7,510 nt of DNA from Clostridia bacterium. GTDB lineage: Bacteria; Bacillota; Clostridia; Christensenellales; Borkfalkiaceae. The notes under the pieces were generated by a model. It was not told the origin of the DNA. It did not search any database and worked only from the letters and a program-made list of their open reading frames with translations. This document shows, piece by piece, positions 1 to 7,500 of the stretch. Position numbers and translations under genes: made by a program. Position 1 is the first letter of the stretch; every line of letters begins with the position of its first letter. The DNA is taken from the NCBI GenBank assembly GCA_017616925.1, contig JAFZXG010000071.1, forward strand, positions 1 through 7,510, in the 5' to 3' direction.

Positions 1-10
1 GGTAGGTGCT

Positions 11-691
11 ATGACAGCAAAAACTTTTGAAAAAAAGTTTATTACAACGCTCCCTAAAATACTTGAAGCCTTAGAGAGTATAGATGCTCCACGAAAAGAC
101 GTTTGTCCGCAATCCGGAATTGACGTCGATGATTACAACAGTAAATTAGTATCCTTATTAGGCACAAAAAACAAAATTCGTGTTTCAAACGAAGCCTTAA
201 ATACAATAAATAACAATATTGAAAAAGTCAATGACGATTATAAAAACGCCCCTAATAATTATCTTAAAGGATTTTGCGGTATTGTGATCGGTGCATTTTT
301 AGGGTTTATTGTGGCCGTAATTTTAGGATCTCTTGGGTTTATAACGTCTGTTGCACCATTGGTTTCAATAGTATTCGGAATTTTTTTATACAAAAGGTTC
401 AAAGGAAAGCAAAGCGCCGTTATGATTATTATGAGTTTTATTGTAACGATAATTTCTGTCCTGTGTGCTTCGTCATTTGTATATATTTTAACTGCTAATA
501 AACTTGTTGCGGAAGTAGGATTAACTTATAAGGGGTTTGAAGCATTATTTTATTGTTTGGAAGTTTCCGCAGAATTTAAAAGGTTTTTTATTGGCGATCT
601 GGTGCTATCGGGTTTTTTTACTCTACTTGTGGAAGGAATTTGTGTATACAGTATGATTAAGATGGTTAAAAGACCGAAAAAAATGGAATGA
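11..691 (+). CDS. Hypothetical membrane protein with about four transmembrane segments
   Basis: I do not recognise a named family and assign no function. The 226-residue protein has a polar N-terminal part (residues 1-85), followed by hydrophobic stretches at about 88-109, 112-128, 136-160 and 194-217 and a short basic tail (KRPKK). A Gly-rich first membrane segment (GIVIGAFLGFIVAVILG), a tight turn, and a second segment ending in a basic YKRFKGK loop recall small uncharacterised membrane proteins of Firmicutes. That resemblance is from memory and weak. No signal peptide is visible. The ATG at 11 has GGTAGG four bases upstream, a plausible but short-spaced Shine-Dalgarno. The frame stays open to the window edge, so an earlier start is possible. 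Base composition is low: five sampled 60-base rows have 15-27 G+C each, whereas rows in the neighbouring genes reach 30-33. No terminator follows the stop. The reading frame is convincing, but the role is unknown. Confidence 0.8.
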   Translation: MTAKTFEKKFITTLPKILEALESIDAPRKDVCPQSGIDVDDYNSKLVSLLGTKNKIRVSNEALNTINNNIEKVNDDYKNAPNNYLKGFCGIVIGAFLGFIVAVILGSLGFITSVAPLVSIVFGIFLYKRFKGKQSAVMIIMSFIVTIISVLCASSFVYILTANKLVAEVGLTYKGFEALFYCLEVSAEFKRFFIGDLVLSGFFTLLVEGICVYSMIKMVKRPKKME

Positions 692-753
692 TGACCTTGT
701 TTTGTTATAATTACGTACGATATTACCATAAGTCAAACTTGTCAAGAAATTTG

Positions 754-769
754 CGGAGACGTTTCTCCG
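754..769. repeat. Short perfect inverted repeat (hairpin)
   Basis: CGGAGA at 754-759 and TCTCCG at 764-769 are exact reverse complements around a CGTT loop, with two possible G-U pairs extending the stem outward. No T-run follows on either strand, so it does not look like an intrinsic terminator. It lies 20 bases upstream of the -35 box of the flavoprotein promoter and could be a weak structural element or an operator. Function is not shown. Confidence 0.45.
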
Positions 770-788
770 TGGGGCGCGATCAACCGTA

Positions 789-817
789 TTGACGAACGCG
801 TATATCTGTGTTATAAT
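789..817 (+). promoter_or_regulatory. SigA/sigma70-type promoter for the flavoprotein gene
   Basis: TTGACG at 789-794 matches five of six -35 consensus bases. TATAAT at 812-817 is a perfect -10 box. The spacer is exactly 17 bases, and TG at 809-810 gives an extended -10 (TGTTATAAT). Transcription would be expected to start near 824, leaving a leader of about 25 bases before the ATG at 849. GGGG at 840-843, five bases before the ATG, can serve as a modest Shine-Dalgarno core. Confidence 0.85.
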
Positions 818-848
818 ATTAAGGTCAAAATACGCGAGCGGGGTTTTT

Positions 849-1466
849 ATGAAAGTATTATTGATAAACGGGAGTCCGAGAAAGGACGGAAATTGCAAAG
901 TCGCCTTGAACGAATTAGAAAAAACGCTTAACGCCGAAGGGATCGGGACGGAAATCATCGAGATCGGCGGAAAAGCGATCCGCGGCTGTATCGCCTGCGG
1001 AAGTTGTTATAAACTCGGTCGCTGCGCTTTCGACGATATCGTAAACGAAGCCGCGGAAAAGTTTAAAAACGCGGACGGGCTTATCGTAGCGTCGCCCGTC
1101 TATTACGCGTCGCCGAACGGCACGCTTATCTCGTTTTTGGACAGACTCTTTTACAGTTCGCACTTCGACAAGACCATGAAGGTGGGCGCGGCGATAACGG
1201 TCGCGAGAAGGGCGGGAACGACCGCCGCTTTCGACGTTATCAATAAATACTTTACGATATCGGGTATGCCCGTCGTTTCAAGCGAATACTGGAACAATCT
1301 GCACGGCAGAGCGATGGGCGAAGCGAAAGCGGACGGAGAAGGACTGCGCACCGTTCGGGTACTTGGGAAAAACGCCGCGTTTTTAATAAAGAGTATAAAA
1401 CTCGGAAAAGAAAGTTTCTCTCTTCCCGAAAAAGAACCGCCCGAAAGGACGAACTTTATAAGATAA
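849..1466 (+). CDS. Flavodoxin-fold FMN-dependent oxidoreductase with an iron-sulfur flavoprotein-type cysteine motif
   Basis: This 205-residue cytoplasmic protein belongs to the NADPH-dependent FMN reductase / flavodoxin-fold family. The N-terminal strand MKVLLINGSPRKDGN (1-15) carries the FMN phosphate-binding loop GSPRKDGN. ASPVYYASPNGTLISFLDR (81-99) is the second flavin-contacting loop, and the C-terminus ends in the TNFIR seen in many relatives. Cys47, Cys50, Cys53 and Cys59 form CX2CX2CX5C, the compact motif that holds a 4Fe-4S cluster in iron-sulfur flavoproteins (Isf). Cluster binding here is inferred. The likely role is flavin-mediated electron transfer or reduction; the substrate is unknown. 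I chose the ATG at 849 because residue 1 then begins the first beta strand directly, and because the in-frame TTG at 789 lies inside the promoter. The gene has its own promoter and terminator and appears monocistronic. The family call is firm, but no specific gene name is justified. Confidence 0.9.
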   Translation: MKVLLINGSPRKDGNCKVALNELEKTLNAEGIGTEIIEIGGKAIRGCIACGSCYKLGRCAFDDIVNEAAEKFKNADGLIVASPVYYASPNGTLISFLDRLFYSSHFDKTMKVGAAITVARRAGTTAAFDVINKYFTISGMPVVSSEYWNNLHGRAMGEAKADGEGLRTVRVLGKNAAFLIKSIKLGKESFSLPEKEPPERTNFIR

Positions 1467-1472
1467 CCGTAA

Positions 1473-1510
1473 AAAAATCATCCCCGCGAATTTTCGCGGG
1501 GACGATTTTT
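1473..1510. terminator. Bidirectional intrinsic terminator between convergent genes
   Basis: CCCCGCGA at 1482-1489 pairs with TCGCGGGG at 1494-1501 around an ATTT loop. The stem extends through a T-A pair and one A-C mismatch into AAAAATC/GATTTTT (1473-1479 with 1504-1510). Read on the + strand, the GC stem is followed by TTTTT (1506-1510), ending the flavoprotein transcript. Read on the - strand, it is followed by seven Ts (complement of 1471-1477), ending the uvrB-uvrA-hydrolase transcript. It starts seven bases after the flavoprotein stop and lies 24 bases beyond the hydrolase stop, as expected for a shared terminator. Confidence 0.93.
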
Positions 1511-1533
1511 AATAGTCTTTTTATCTTTTACCG

Positions 1534-2670
1534 TCAGTCCATACTGTTTTTAACGTCTTCTTCAAAGTGAGCGGCGGTAATCGCACCCGATCCTCCGTCG
1601 TAAAAACTGTTTTTCATATAAATAGCGACAATCTTATTATCGGGATCGACCCAGAAATGCGTGCCGTACGCTCCGCTCCATCCGAAACTGTTTTTCGCTA
1701 AAAACGGGTACCCGTCCTTTATTACTCTCACGCCTAACCCCCATGACTCATAGGGATTAGAATACATTTCCAAAATGTGCGGGAGTCTCATCGATCTTAC
1801 CGTACTTTCTTTCAGCACCCTGACTCCGCTGTATTCTCCGCCGTTTAAAAGCATTTCGGCAAAGACTGCGTAATCCTTTATCGTTGAAACAAGCCCTGCG
1901 CCGCCGCACTTATAACTCGTCGGAAAATCGGCGAATATATGTCCTTTCATATCTATAGACACGTTTTTACCGTCGACTTTATCGTGCATATCGACCAGTC
2001 TTTCCCATTGTTCTTTATTAGGCGTAAACGTCGTGTCCGACATTTCGAGCGGCATAAATATTTCTTTTTTTAAAAAATCTTCTATATCCAAGTCCGAAAC
2101 TATTTCTATTATTTTCGCAAGCACGTCGAATCCCGCCACGGGACTGTAAGAATTTCCGCAGTAAGATTCGAAAGAAAGGCAGGTCGTCTTATAAAACTCT
2201 ATCGCGGAATCCAGATTCTTTTTGTCCTTTTCGGTCATCTGTTTGCCGTAGGCTTCCATAAAATCTCCGCAGACAAGCCCGCTCGTATGCGTAAGTAAGT
2301 CCAGAATCCTTATGGGGTTTTCGGCTTTTTTTACGGGTACGACTTTGCCGTCTTGAAGTTTTCCGATATAAAACCCGTTAAACCCTTCTAAAAAATTATC
2401 CGCCCTGTCGAAAAGATCTATCCTGCCCTGTTCTATAAGTTTAAGAACCGCCGCGGCTACGATCGGTTTGGTCATTGACGCAAGACGGAAAATATGGTTT
2501 TTACCGAGTTTTATCTTTCCTTCGACCGTTTTATAGCCGTAAGACCTATCAATCAGAACTTTGCCGTTTTGGAACACGTAGACGTTTGCGCCGAGAATAT
2601 TATTGCTTTCAATGTCTTTATTTACTCGGTTCGTTATATTGTTTTCGAGTTTAATTTTATCTATTACCAT
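1534..2670 (-). CDS. Serine hydrolase of the beta-lactamase / class C-like esterase family
   Basis: This 378-residue protein has the fold signature of the serine beta-lactamase-related family (Pfam Beta-lactamase type; includes EstB-like esterases and PBP4*-like peptidases). The nucleophile motif SxxK is Ser65-Met-Thr-Lys68 in FRLASMTKP. HTSGL (128-132) is the usual conserved turn. Tyr175 in NSYSPVAGFDVLAKIIE is the second catalytic-site tyrosine, with YSP rather than YxN. GGAGLVST (256-263) and GWSGAYGT (330-337) follow, the latter occupying the KTG/HxG position as in esterase-like members. No signal peptide or membrane segment is visible, so it is probably cytoplasmic. That argues against a cell-wall penicillin-binding role or a secreted lactamase, and a carboxylesterase-like activity is more likely. 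The substrate is unknown. The ATG at 2670 is preceded by AAGGCGG (2678-2684) at seven bases. It lies 32 bases after uvrA with no terminator between, so it is probably cotranscribed with uvrBA. Confidence 0.9.
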   Translation of the reverse strand: MVIDKIKLENNITNRVNKDIESNNILGANVYVFQNGKVLIDRSYGYKTVEGKIKLGKNHIFRLASMTKPIVAAAVLKLIEQGRIDLFDRADNFLEGFNGFYIGKLQDGKVVPVKKAENPIRILDLLTHTSGLVCGDFMEAYGKQMTEKDKKNLDSAIEFYKTTCLSFESYCGNSYSPVAGFDVLAKIIEIVSDLDIEDFLKKEIFMPLEMSDTTFTPNKEQWERLVDMHDKVDGKNVSIDMKGHIFADFPTSYKCGGAGLVSTIKDYAVFAEMLLNGGEYSGVRVLKESTVRSMRLPHILEMYSNPYESWGLGVRVIKDGYPFLAKNSFGWSGAYGTHFWVDPDNKIVAIYMKNSFYDGGSGAITAAHFEEDVKNSMD

Positions 2671-2677
2671 TTTTCAA

Positions 2678-2684
2678 CCGCCTT
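2678..2684 (-). promoter_or_regulatory. Shine-Dalgarno of the serine hydrolase gene
   Basis: On the minus strand AAGGCGG is one mismatch from AAGGAGG and ends seven bases before the ATG at 2670. It supports that start and independent ribosome entry, in the 32-base gap after the uvrA stop. I see no -35/-10 pair in this gap. Confidence 0.7.
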
Positions 2685-2702
2685 AAGTCTTTTTAATCGC
2701 CG

Positions 2703-5522
2703 TTATTTCAATATTCTGCGCAAGAACTCACCCGTATAACTCCCTTCGACCTTTGCGATCTCTTCGGGAGAACCTTCGGCGACCAGCGTTCCGCCGTTAT
2801 CTCCCCCGTCAGGCCCCAAATCCACTATATAGTCGGCAAGTTTAATAACGTCGAGATTGTGTTCGATAACGATTATAGTGTTTCCCGCCGCCTGCAACCT
2901 TTGCAGAACTTTACAGAGTTTATCGACGTCGTAAGAGTGAAGCCCCGTGGTGGGTTCGTCCAAAATATACAGCGTTCTGCCCGTACCCCTTTTTGAAAGT
3001 TCTGTCGCAAGTTTTACTCTCTGTGCTTCGCCACCCGAAAGCGTGGTGGATGACTGACCGAGTTTTATATACCCCAAACCCACTTCGCGAAGAGTTTTTA
3101 TTTTATTATAAATCGCGCTTATGGGCTTAAAGAATTCGCACGCTTCGTCCACGGTCATATCGAGAACTTCGGCGATGTTCCTGCCCTTATACTTTACCTG
3201 TAAAGTTTCCCTGTTGTAGCGTTTACCTTTACAGACTTCGCAGGGAACGTACATATCGGGCAAAAAGTGCATTTCTATCTTCATAAGCCCGTCGCCCTGA
3301 CAATGTTCGCACCTGCCGCCCGAAACGTTAAACGAAAATCTACCCGCCTTGTATCCGCGCTCCTTTGCGTCGGGAGTGGAAGCGAACAGTTCGCGTATCG
3401 CGGAAAACACGCCCGTATAGGTCGCGGGGTTGGATCTGGGCGTTCTGCCTATCGGGGACTGATCTATCGCGATCACCTTGTCGAAATACTCGTCGCCTTC
3501 TATACTTTCGTACTTGCCCACGCGCAGTTTGGTGCGGTTTAATTTATTAGAAAGCGCGGGATAGACTATTTCGTTTATAAGCGAACTTTTACCCGATCCC
3601 GAAACGCCCGTAACAGCGGTAATAAGTCCCACGGGGAATTTTACAGACAGATCTTTAAGATTGTTCTGCCTTGCGCCTATCACCCTTAAATATCTGCCGT
3701 CGGGCGTATATCTTTCGGTCGGGATCTCTATCTTTCTCCTGCCCGCAAGATAGTCGCCCGTGATGGAGCGCGGTTCGTTCTCGATATCTTCTACGCTGCC
3801 AGTAGCCACGACTTCGCCGCCGTGTATTCCGGCTTTGGGACCTATATCCACGATAAAGTCCGAAGATCTTATGGTCTCTTCGTCGTGTTCGACGACTATA
3901 AGGGTGTTCCCTATGTCACGAAGTTTTTTTAAGGTCGCAAGCAGTTTTTCGTTGTCTTTCTGGTGAAGCCCTATGCTCGGTTCGTCGAGTATATAGAGAA
4001 CGCCCGTAAGTCCACTGCCTATCTGGGTGGCAAGTCTTATTCTTTGCGCTTCGCCGCCCGAAAGCGTGCTTGCCGTTCTCGAAAGCGTGAGATAATTAAG
4101 CCCCACGTTTATCAAAAAGTTCAGTCTTGCTTTTATTTCCTTTACGATGGGCGCGGCGATTATTTCCTGCGTGGTCGAAAACTTTAACCCGCTCATAAAA
4201 TTATAGAGAGTTTCCACACCCATTTCGCAGAGATCGTTTATATTCTTACCGCCGACGGTCACCGCAAGCGCTTCTTTTTTAAGCCGCTTTCCACCGCAGG
4301 TATCGCAGGGACGGACGGTCATATATTTTTCTATCTCGGCTCTCGTCCAGTCGCTCGTCGTTTCCTTATAACGCCTTTGAAGGTTCGGAATAATGCCTTC
4401 CCAACGTGCATCGTAACTCGTGTTGAAAGTCTTTAAATTGTATTCCATCCGTATCTTTTCGTCGCCGCTGCCGTACAGAAGGATTTTATAGACCTTTTCG
4501 GGCAGATCCTTTACGGGCGTGTCGATCGAAAAGCCGTAATGACGGGCAAGCGAATTAAAACTCATCTCGGCGATCTTGCCGCTTTCCAAATTCCAGCCCG
4601 AAACGGTCATCGCGCCCTGACGAAGAGAGAGATTCTTGTCCTTTACTATTAAGTTTTCGTCTATCTCTTCCTTAAACCCCAAGCCGTGACAGTCGGGACA
4701 GGCACCGTAGGGGTTGTTGAACGAAAAAAGCCGCGGCTCGATCTCTTCTATACTCGTCCCGCAATAAGCGCAGGAATATTTGGTCGAAAACAGTTCTTCG
4801 CCCCCGTCCGTATTTTCTATAAGTACCAACCCGTCGGATAGTTTTATCGCCGTTTCCACCGAATCGGTAAGCCTTTTTTCAATGCCTTCCTTTACCACGA
4901 GTCTGTCTATAACGACGTTTATCTCGTGCTTTATATTCTTGTCGAGTCTTATATCTTCCGAAAGATCGACGATCTTACCGTCTATCATAACTCTGACGAA
5001 TCCGCTCTTTCTGAAAGATTCTATTTCCTTTTTATACTCGCCCTTTTTACCCCTTACTATAGGCGAAGTGACCAGAATTTTGGCGCCTTCGGGGTAAGAA
5101 AGTATTCTGTCGACGATCTGATCGACGGTCTGTTTTGCGATCTCTTTGCCGCAGTTCGGACAATGCGGAACGCCCACCCTTGCGAATAAAAGTCTGAAAT
5201 AGTCGTAGATCTCGGTTACCGTACCCACGGTCGAACGCGGGTTGTGCGAAGTCGTCTTTTGGTCTATAGATATTGCGGGCGATAGTCCTTCGATATAGTC
5301 CACGTCGGGCTTTTCCATCTGCCCTAAAAACATACGCGCGTACGAAGAAAGGCTTTCGACGTACCGTCTCTGCCCTTCGGCGTATATGGTCTCGAAGGCA
5401 AGCGTGGATTTCCCGCTGCCCGAAAGTCCCGTGAACACCACGAGTTTATCACGCGGTATTTCCAGATCTATGTTTTTTAAGTTGTTCTCTCTCGCGCCTT
5501 TTATTATGAGTTTATCTTTCAT
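2703..5522 (-). CDS. uvrA: UvrABC excinuclease subunit A (damage-sensing ABC ATPase)
   Basis: UvrA scans DNA as a dimer, recognises helix distortions and loads UvrB in nucleotide excision repair. The 939 residues match the usual length (about 940). The two ABC ATPase modules are complete. The first has Walker [10 protein letters not shown] (32-40), signature LSGGE (487-491) and Walker B LYILDEP (509-515). The second has Walker [10 protein letters not shown] (639-647), signature LSGGE (828-832) and Walker B LYILDEP (851-857). Zinc sites are Cys251/254/275/278 (CX2CX20CX2C) and Cys738/741/761/764 (CX2CX19CX2C). Two further CxxC pairs at 121/124 and 406/409 may form a third site. NPRSTVGT (94-101) and [13 protein letters not shown] (694-706) are typical UvrA landmarks. 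The ATG is one base after the uvrB stop (TAG-T-ATG), with only a weak GAGAAAG Shine-Dalgarno inside the uvrB end, so translational coupling is likely. Nothing is missing, and identification is secure. Confidence 0.99.
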   Translation of the reverse strand: MKDKLIIKGARENNLKNIDLEIPRDKLVVFTGLSGSGKSTLAFETIYAEGQRRYVESLSSYARMFLGQMEKPDVDYIEGLSPAISIDQKTTSHNPRSTVGTVTEIYDYFRLLFARVGVPHCPNCGKEIAKQTVDQIVDRILSYPEGAKILVTSPIVRGKKGEYKKEIESFRKSGFVRVMIDGKIVDLSEDIRLDKNIKHEINVVIDRLVVKEGIEKRLTDSVETAIKLSDGLVLIENTDGGEELFSTKYSCAYCGTSIEEIEPRLFSFNNPYGACPDCHGLGFKEEIDENLIVKDKNLSLRQGAMTVSGWNLESGKIAEMSFNSLARHYGFSIDTPVKDLPEKVYKILLYGSGDEKIRMEYNLKTFNTSYDARWEGIIPNLQRRYKETTSDWTRAEIEKYMTVRPCDTCGGKRLKKEALAVTVGGKNINDLCEMGVETLYNFMSGLKFSTTQEIIAAPIVKEIKARLNFLINVGLNYLTLSRTASTLSGGEAQRIRLATQIGSGLTGVLYILDEPSIGLHQKDNEKLLATLKKLRDIGNTLIVVEHDEETIRSSDFIVDIGPKAGIHGGEVVATGSVEDIENEPRSITGDYLAGRRKIEIPTERYTPDGRYLRVIGARQNNLKDLSVKFPVGLITAVTGVSGSGKSSLINEIVYPALSNKLNRTKLRVGKYESIEGDEYFDKVIAIDQSPIGRTPRSNPATYTGVFSAIRELFASTPDAKERGYKAGRFSFNVSGGRCEHCQGDGLMKIEMHFLPDMYVPCEVCKGKRYNRETLQVKYKGRNIAEVLDMTVDEACEFFKPISAIYNKIKTLREVGLGYIKLGQSSTTLSGGEAQRVKLATELSKRGTGRTLYILDEPTTGLHSYDVDKLCKVLQRLQAAGNTIIVIEHNLDVIKLADYIVDLGPDGGDNGGTLVAEGSPEEIAKVEGSYTGEFLRRILK

Positions 5523-5523
5523 A

Positions 5524-7485
5524 CTACTTTCTCATTTTCGCCTTTAACTTGGCGATAGTCTCTCTTATCTCTATGCACTGTTCGAAGTCGAGTGCCGCGG
5601 AAGCGACTTTCATTAAAGCCTTCAGTTTCTCTATCTCTTCGGGTATGTCTTCTTTTTTCACCGTTCGGGCGGGATCGGCCTTCTTGGTTATTTCAAGGGT
5701 GTTCACCACGTCCTTTATAATGGTTTTCGGCACTATGCCGTGCGCTTTATTGTACTCGCCCTGAATCTTACGGCGGCGTTCGGTCTCGTCTATCGCGCGT
5801 TTCATACTGCCCGTTATCACGTCCGCGTACATAATAACTCTGCCTTCGGCGTTGCGCGCAGCCCTACCTATCGTCTGTATAAGCGAAGTTTCGCTTCTTA
5901 AAAAGCCTTCTTTGTCCGCGTCTAATATCGCGATGAGCTTGACTTCTGGAAGGTCGAGTCCTTCCCTTAAAAGATTGATGCCGCACAGCACGTCGAACTC
6001 GCCCTGACGCAGCGACTTTATTATCTCGATACGCTCTAAAGTATCTATATCGCTGTGCATATACCGAACTCGCACGCCGCTTTCCGAAAGATATTCGGTG
6101 AGACTTTCCGCCATTTTCTTCGTAAGCGTGGTAATAAGCGTTCTTCCGCCCGTCGCCGTGTTTTTGTTTATTTCCGCAAGCAAGTCGTCTATCTGATTTT
6201 TGGTCGGACGGACTTCCACCGTGGGATCTAATAGCCCCGTCGGGCGTATAAGCTGTTCGACGACCTGTCCCGCCTCCTTCAATTCGTAGGGCGCAGGCGT
6301 TGCGGAAGTGCATATCATTTGCCCCACTCTTGCGTCGAACTCGCTGAAAGTAAGCGGACGGTTGTCGAAAGCCGACTTTAACCTGAAACCGTAAGAAACG
6401 AGATTCTGTTTTCTCGACCTGTCGCCGTTATACATCGCGCCTATCTGCGGGATCGTAATATGCGATTCGTCGATAAAGACCACGAAGTCCTTCGGGAAAT
6501 AGTCCAAAAGCGTGAACGGCGGCTCGCCGATCTCTCTGCCGTCAAAGTATCTGCTGTAGTTTTCTATGCCCTTGCAGAATCCTATCTCGCGGATCATTTC
6601 GATATCGTAGTCGGTGCGCTCTTTAAGTCTTTGCGCTTCGATAAGTTTACCCGTTTCGGTAAAAAAGGCGACTTCGCTTTCTTTGTCCCGTTCGATTATC
6701 GCAAGCGCGCGGTTTAGTTTTTCCTGTTCCACGGCGTAATGGCTGGCGGGAAAAATGACCGCGTGTTTCAGTTCGGAAACTATCTTGCCCGTGGTGTATT
6801 CGACTTCGAGAACCTTGTCGACCGTATCGCCGAAAAATTCTACTCGGATTATTATTTCCGAATTCGACGACGGGAATACGTCCACCGTATCGCCTCTTAC
6901 TCTAAACGAAGAACGGGTAAAGTCTATATCTTTTCTCTCGTACTGGATAGAAACGAGTTTCCGCATAAATTCGTCGGGCGCGAGCGTGTCGTCTGGTCTT
7001 ACGGAAACGGCAAGTCTGTAATATTCTTCGGGCGCGCCGAGTCCGTATATGCACGAAACGGACGCGACCACGATAGTGTCCCGCCTTTCCGCGAGAGAAC
7101 AGGTCGCGGAGTGGCGGAGTTTATCTATCTCGTCGTTGATCGCCAGATCCTTTTCTATATAAGTGTCCGTGGACGGAATATACGCTTCGGGCTGATAATA
7201 ATCGTAGTACGAAACGAAAAATTCCACTCTGTTTTCGGGAAAAAACTCGCGGAACTCGTTGCAGAGTTGGGCGGCAAGCGTCTTGTTGTGCGCGATAACG
7301 AGTGCGGGGCGTTGGATTTTCTCTATGACGTTCGCCATAGTGAAAGTCTTACCCGAACCCGTCACGCCCAAAAGCACCTGCGTCCGAAGTCCGTCGTTTA
7401 TGCCTTCGACGAGTTTTTCTATAGCCTGCGGCTGATCGCCCGTAGGCTTAAATTTAGAGTGAAGTATAAATTTCTTTTCGGTCAT
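5524..7485 (-). CDS. uvrB: UvrABC excinuclease subunit B (helicase-like damage verification)
   Basis: UvrB receives the lesion from UvrA, verifies it by strand insertion and recruits UvrC for incision. The 653-residue protein is near the usual length (about 660-670). It opens with the family-typical [13 protein letters not shown] (10-22). Walker A is GVTGSGKT (40-47). The damage-probing beta-hairpin begins at [12 protein letters not shown] (93-104). Motif II is DESH (339-342), and motif [11 protein letters not shown] (537-545) supplies the arginine finger region. A C-terminal UVR helix pair (about 613-650, with [11 protein letters not shown]) is the UvrC-binding domain. No other methionine occurs before residue 50, and the sequence before the GDQP motif has normal length, so the ATG at 7485 is the right start. 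No Shine-Dalgarno lies at normal distance; a TATAAT box ends six bases before the ATG. It is the first gene of a uvrB-uvrA-hydrolase operon. Identification is secure. Confidence 0.99.
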   Translation of the reverse strand: MTEKKFILHSKFKPTGDQPQAIEKLVEGINDGLRTQVLLGVTGSGKTFTMANVIEKIQRPALVIAHNKTLAAQLCNEFREFFPENRVEFFVSYYDYYQPEAYIPSTDTYIEKDLAINDEIDKLRHSATCSLAERRDTIVVASVSCIYGLGAPEEYYRLAVSVRPDDTLAPDEFMRKLVSIQYERKDIDFTRSSFRVRGDTVDVFPSSNSEIIIRVEFFGDTVDKVLEVEYTTGKIVSELKHAVIFPASHYAVEQEKLNRALAIIERDKESEVAFFTETGKLIEAQRLKERTDYDIEMIREIGFCKGIENYSRYFDGREIGEPPFTLLDYFPKDFVVFIDESHITIPQIGAMYNGDRSRKQNLVSYGFRLKSAFDNRPLTFSEFDARVGQMICTSATPAPYELKEAGQVVEQLIRPTGLLDPTVEVRPTKNQIDDLLAEINKNTATGGRTLITTLTKKMAESLTEYLSESGVRVRYMHSDIDTLERIEIIKSLRQGEFDVLCGINLLREGLDLPEVKLIAILDADKEGFLRSETSLIQTIGRAARNAEGRVIMYADVITGSMKRAIDETERRRKIQGEYNKAHGIVPKTIIKDVVNTLEITKKADPARTVKKEDIPEEIEKLKALMKVASAALDFEQCIEIRETIAKLKAKMRK

Positions 7486-7491
7486 ACTCTT

Positions 7492-7500
7492 ATTATACCA
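7492..7500 (-). promoter_or_regulatory. Candidate extended -10 box of the uvrBA operon promoter
   Basis: Read on the minus strand, TGGTATAAT (7500-7492) is a perfect TATAAT with the TGn extension. Only AAGAGT separates it from the uvrB ATG at 7485. Standard spacing puts the transcription start at or within a base or two of the ATG, giving a leaderless message if this is the promoter used. The matching -35 region falls outside the window. No LexA box of the Gram-positive form (GAAC-N4-GTTC) is present in the visible 25 bases upstream. Confidence 0.55.

Larger units (their letters stand above)
692..848. other. Intergenic region with promoter and hairpin, no gene
   Basis: This 157-base gap separates the membrane-protein gene from the flavoprotein gene, both on the + strand. 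I see no believable coding sequence in it. It contains an imperfect inverted repeat over a TATAAT box (708-725), a short perfect hairpin (754-769) and a strong promoter for the downstream gene (789-817). The apparent TTG start at 789 that would extend the downstream gene upstream is the -35 box of that promoter. No hairpin followed by a T-run is present, so readthrough from the upstream gene cannot be excluded. Confidence 0.7.

Noticed and set aside
717..745. Possible minus-strand promoter: TTGACA (745-740) with TATCGT (722-717) at 17 bases, pointing into the membrane-protein gene as antisense.
   Set aside because: The -35 is perfect, but the -10 matches only four of six bases, and there is no minus-strand gene to drive. 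In AT-rich DNA this is likely by chance.
623..958. 111-residue minus-strand frame crossing the gap between the first two genes.
   Set aside because: It overlaps two convincing + strand genes and the promoter, has no Shine-Dalgarno of note, and shows no recognisable protein features.
4780..5097. 105-residue + strand open frame antisense to uvrA.
   Set aside because: It is rich in Ser, Phe, Ile and Leu, as expected from the complement of charged codons in uvrA. There is no ribosome site and no domain.
5864..6313. 149-residue open frame on the minus strand inside uvrB.
   Set aside because: It is out of frame within a fully conserved uvrB. Its composition (rich in Arg, Gly, Ser) is typical of a frame shadow, and no start signal supports it.
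1534..7485. Possibility that uvrA/uvrB-like genes belong to a UvrA-like resistance or defence cassette.
   Set aside because: UvrA has both ATPase modules, both zinc sites and full length, and UvrB has all helicase motifs, the beta-hairpin and the UVR tail. They are the housekeeping repair proteins.
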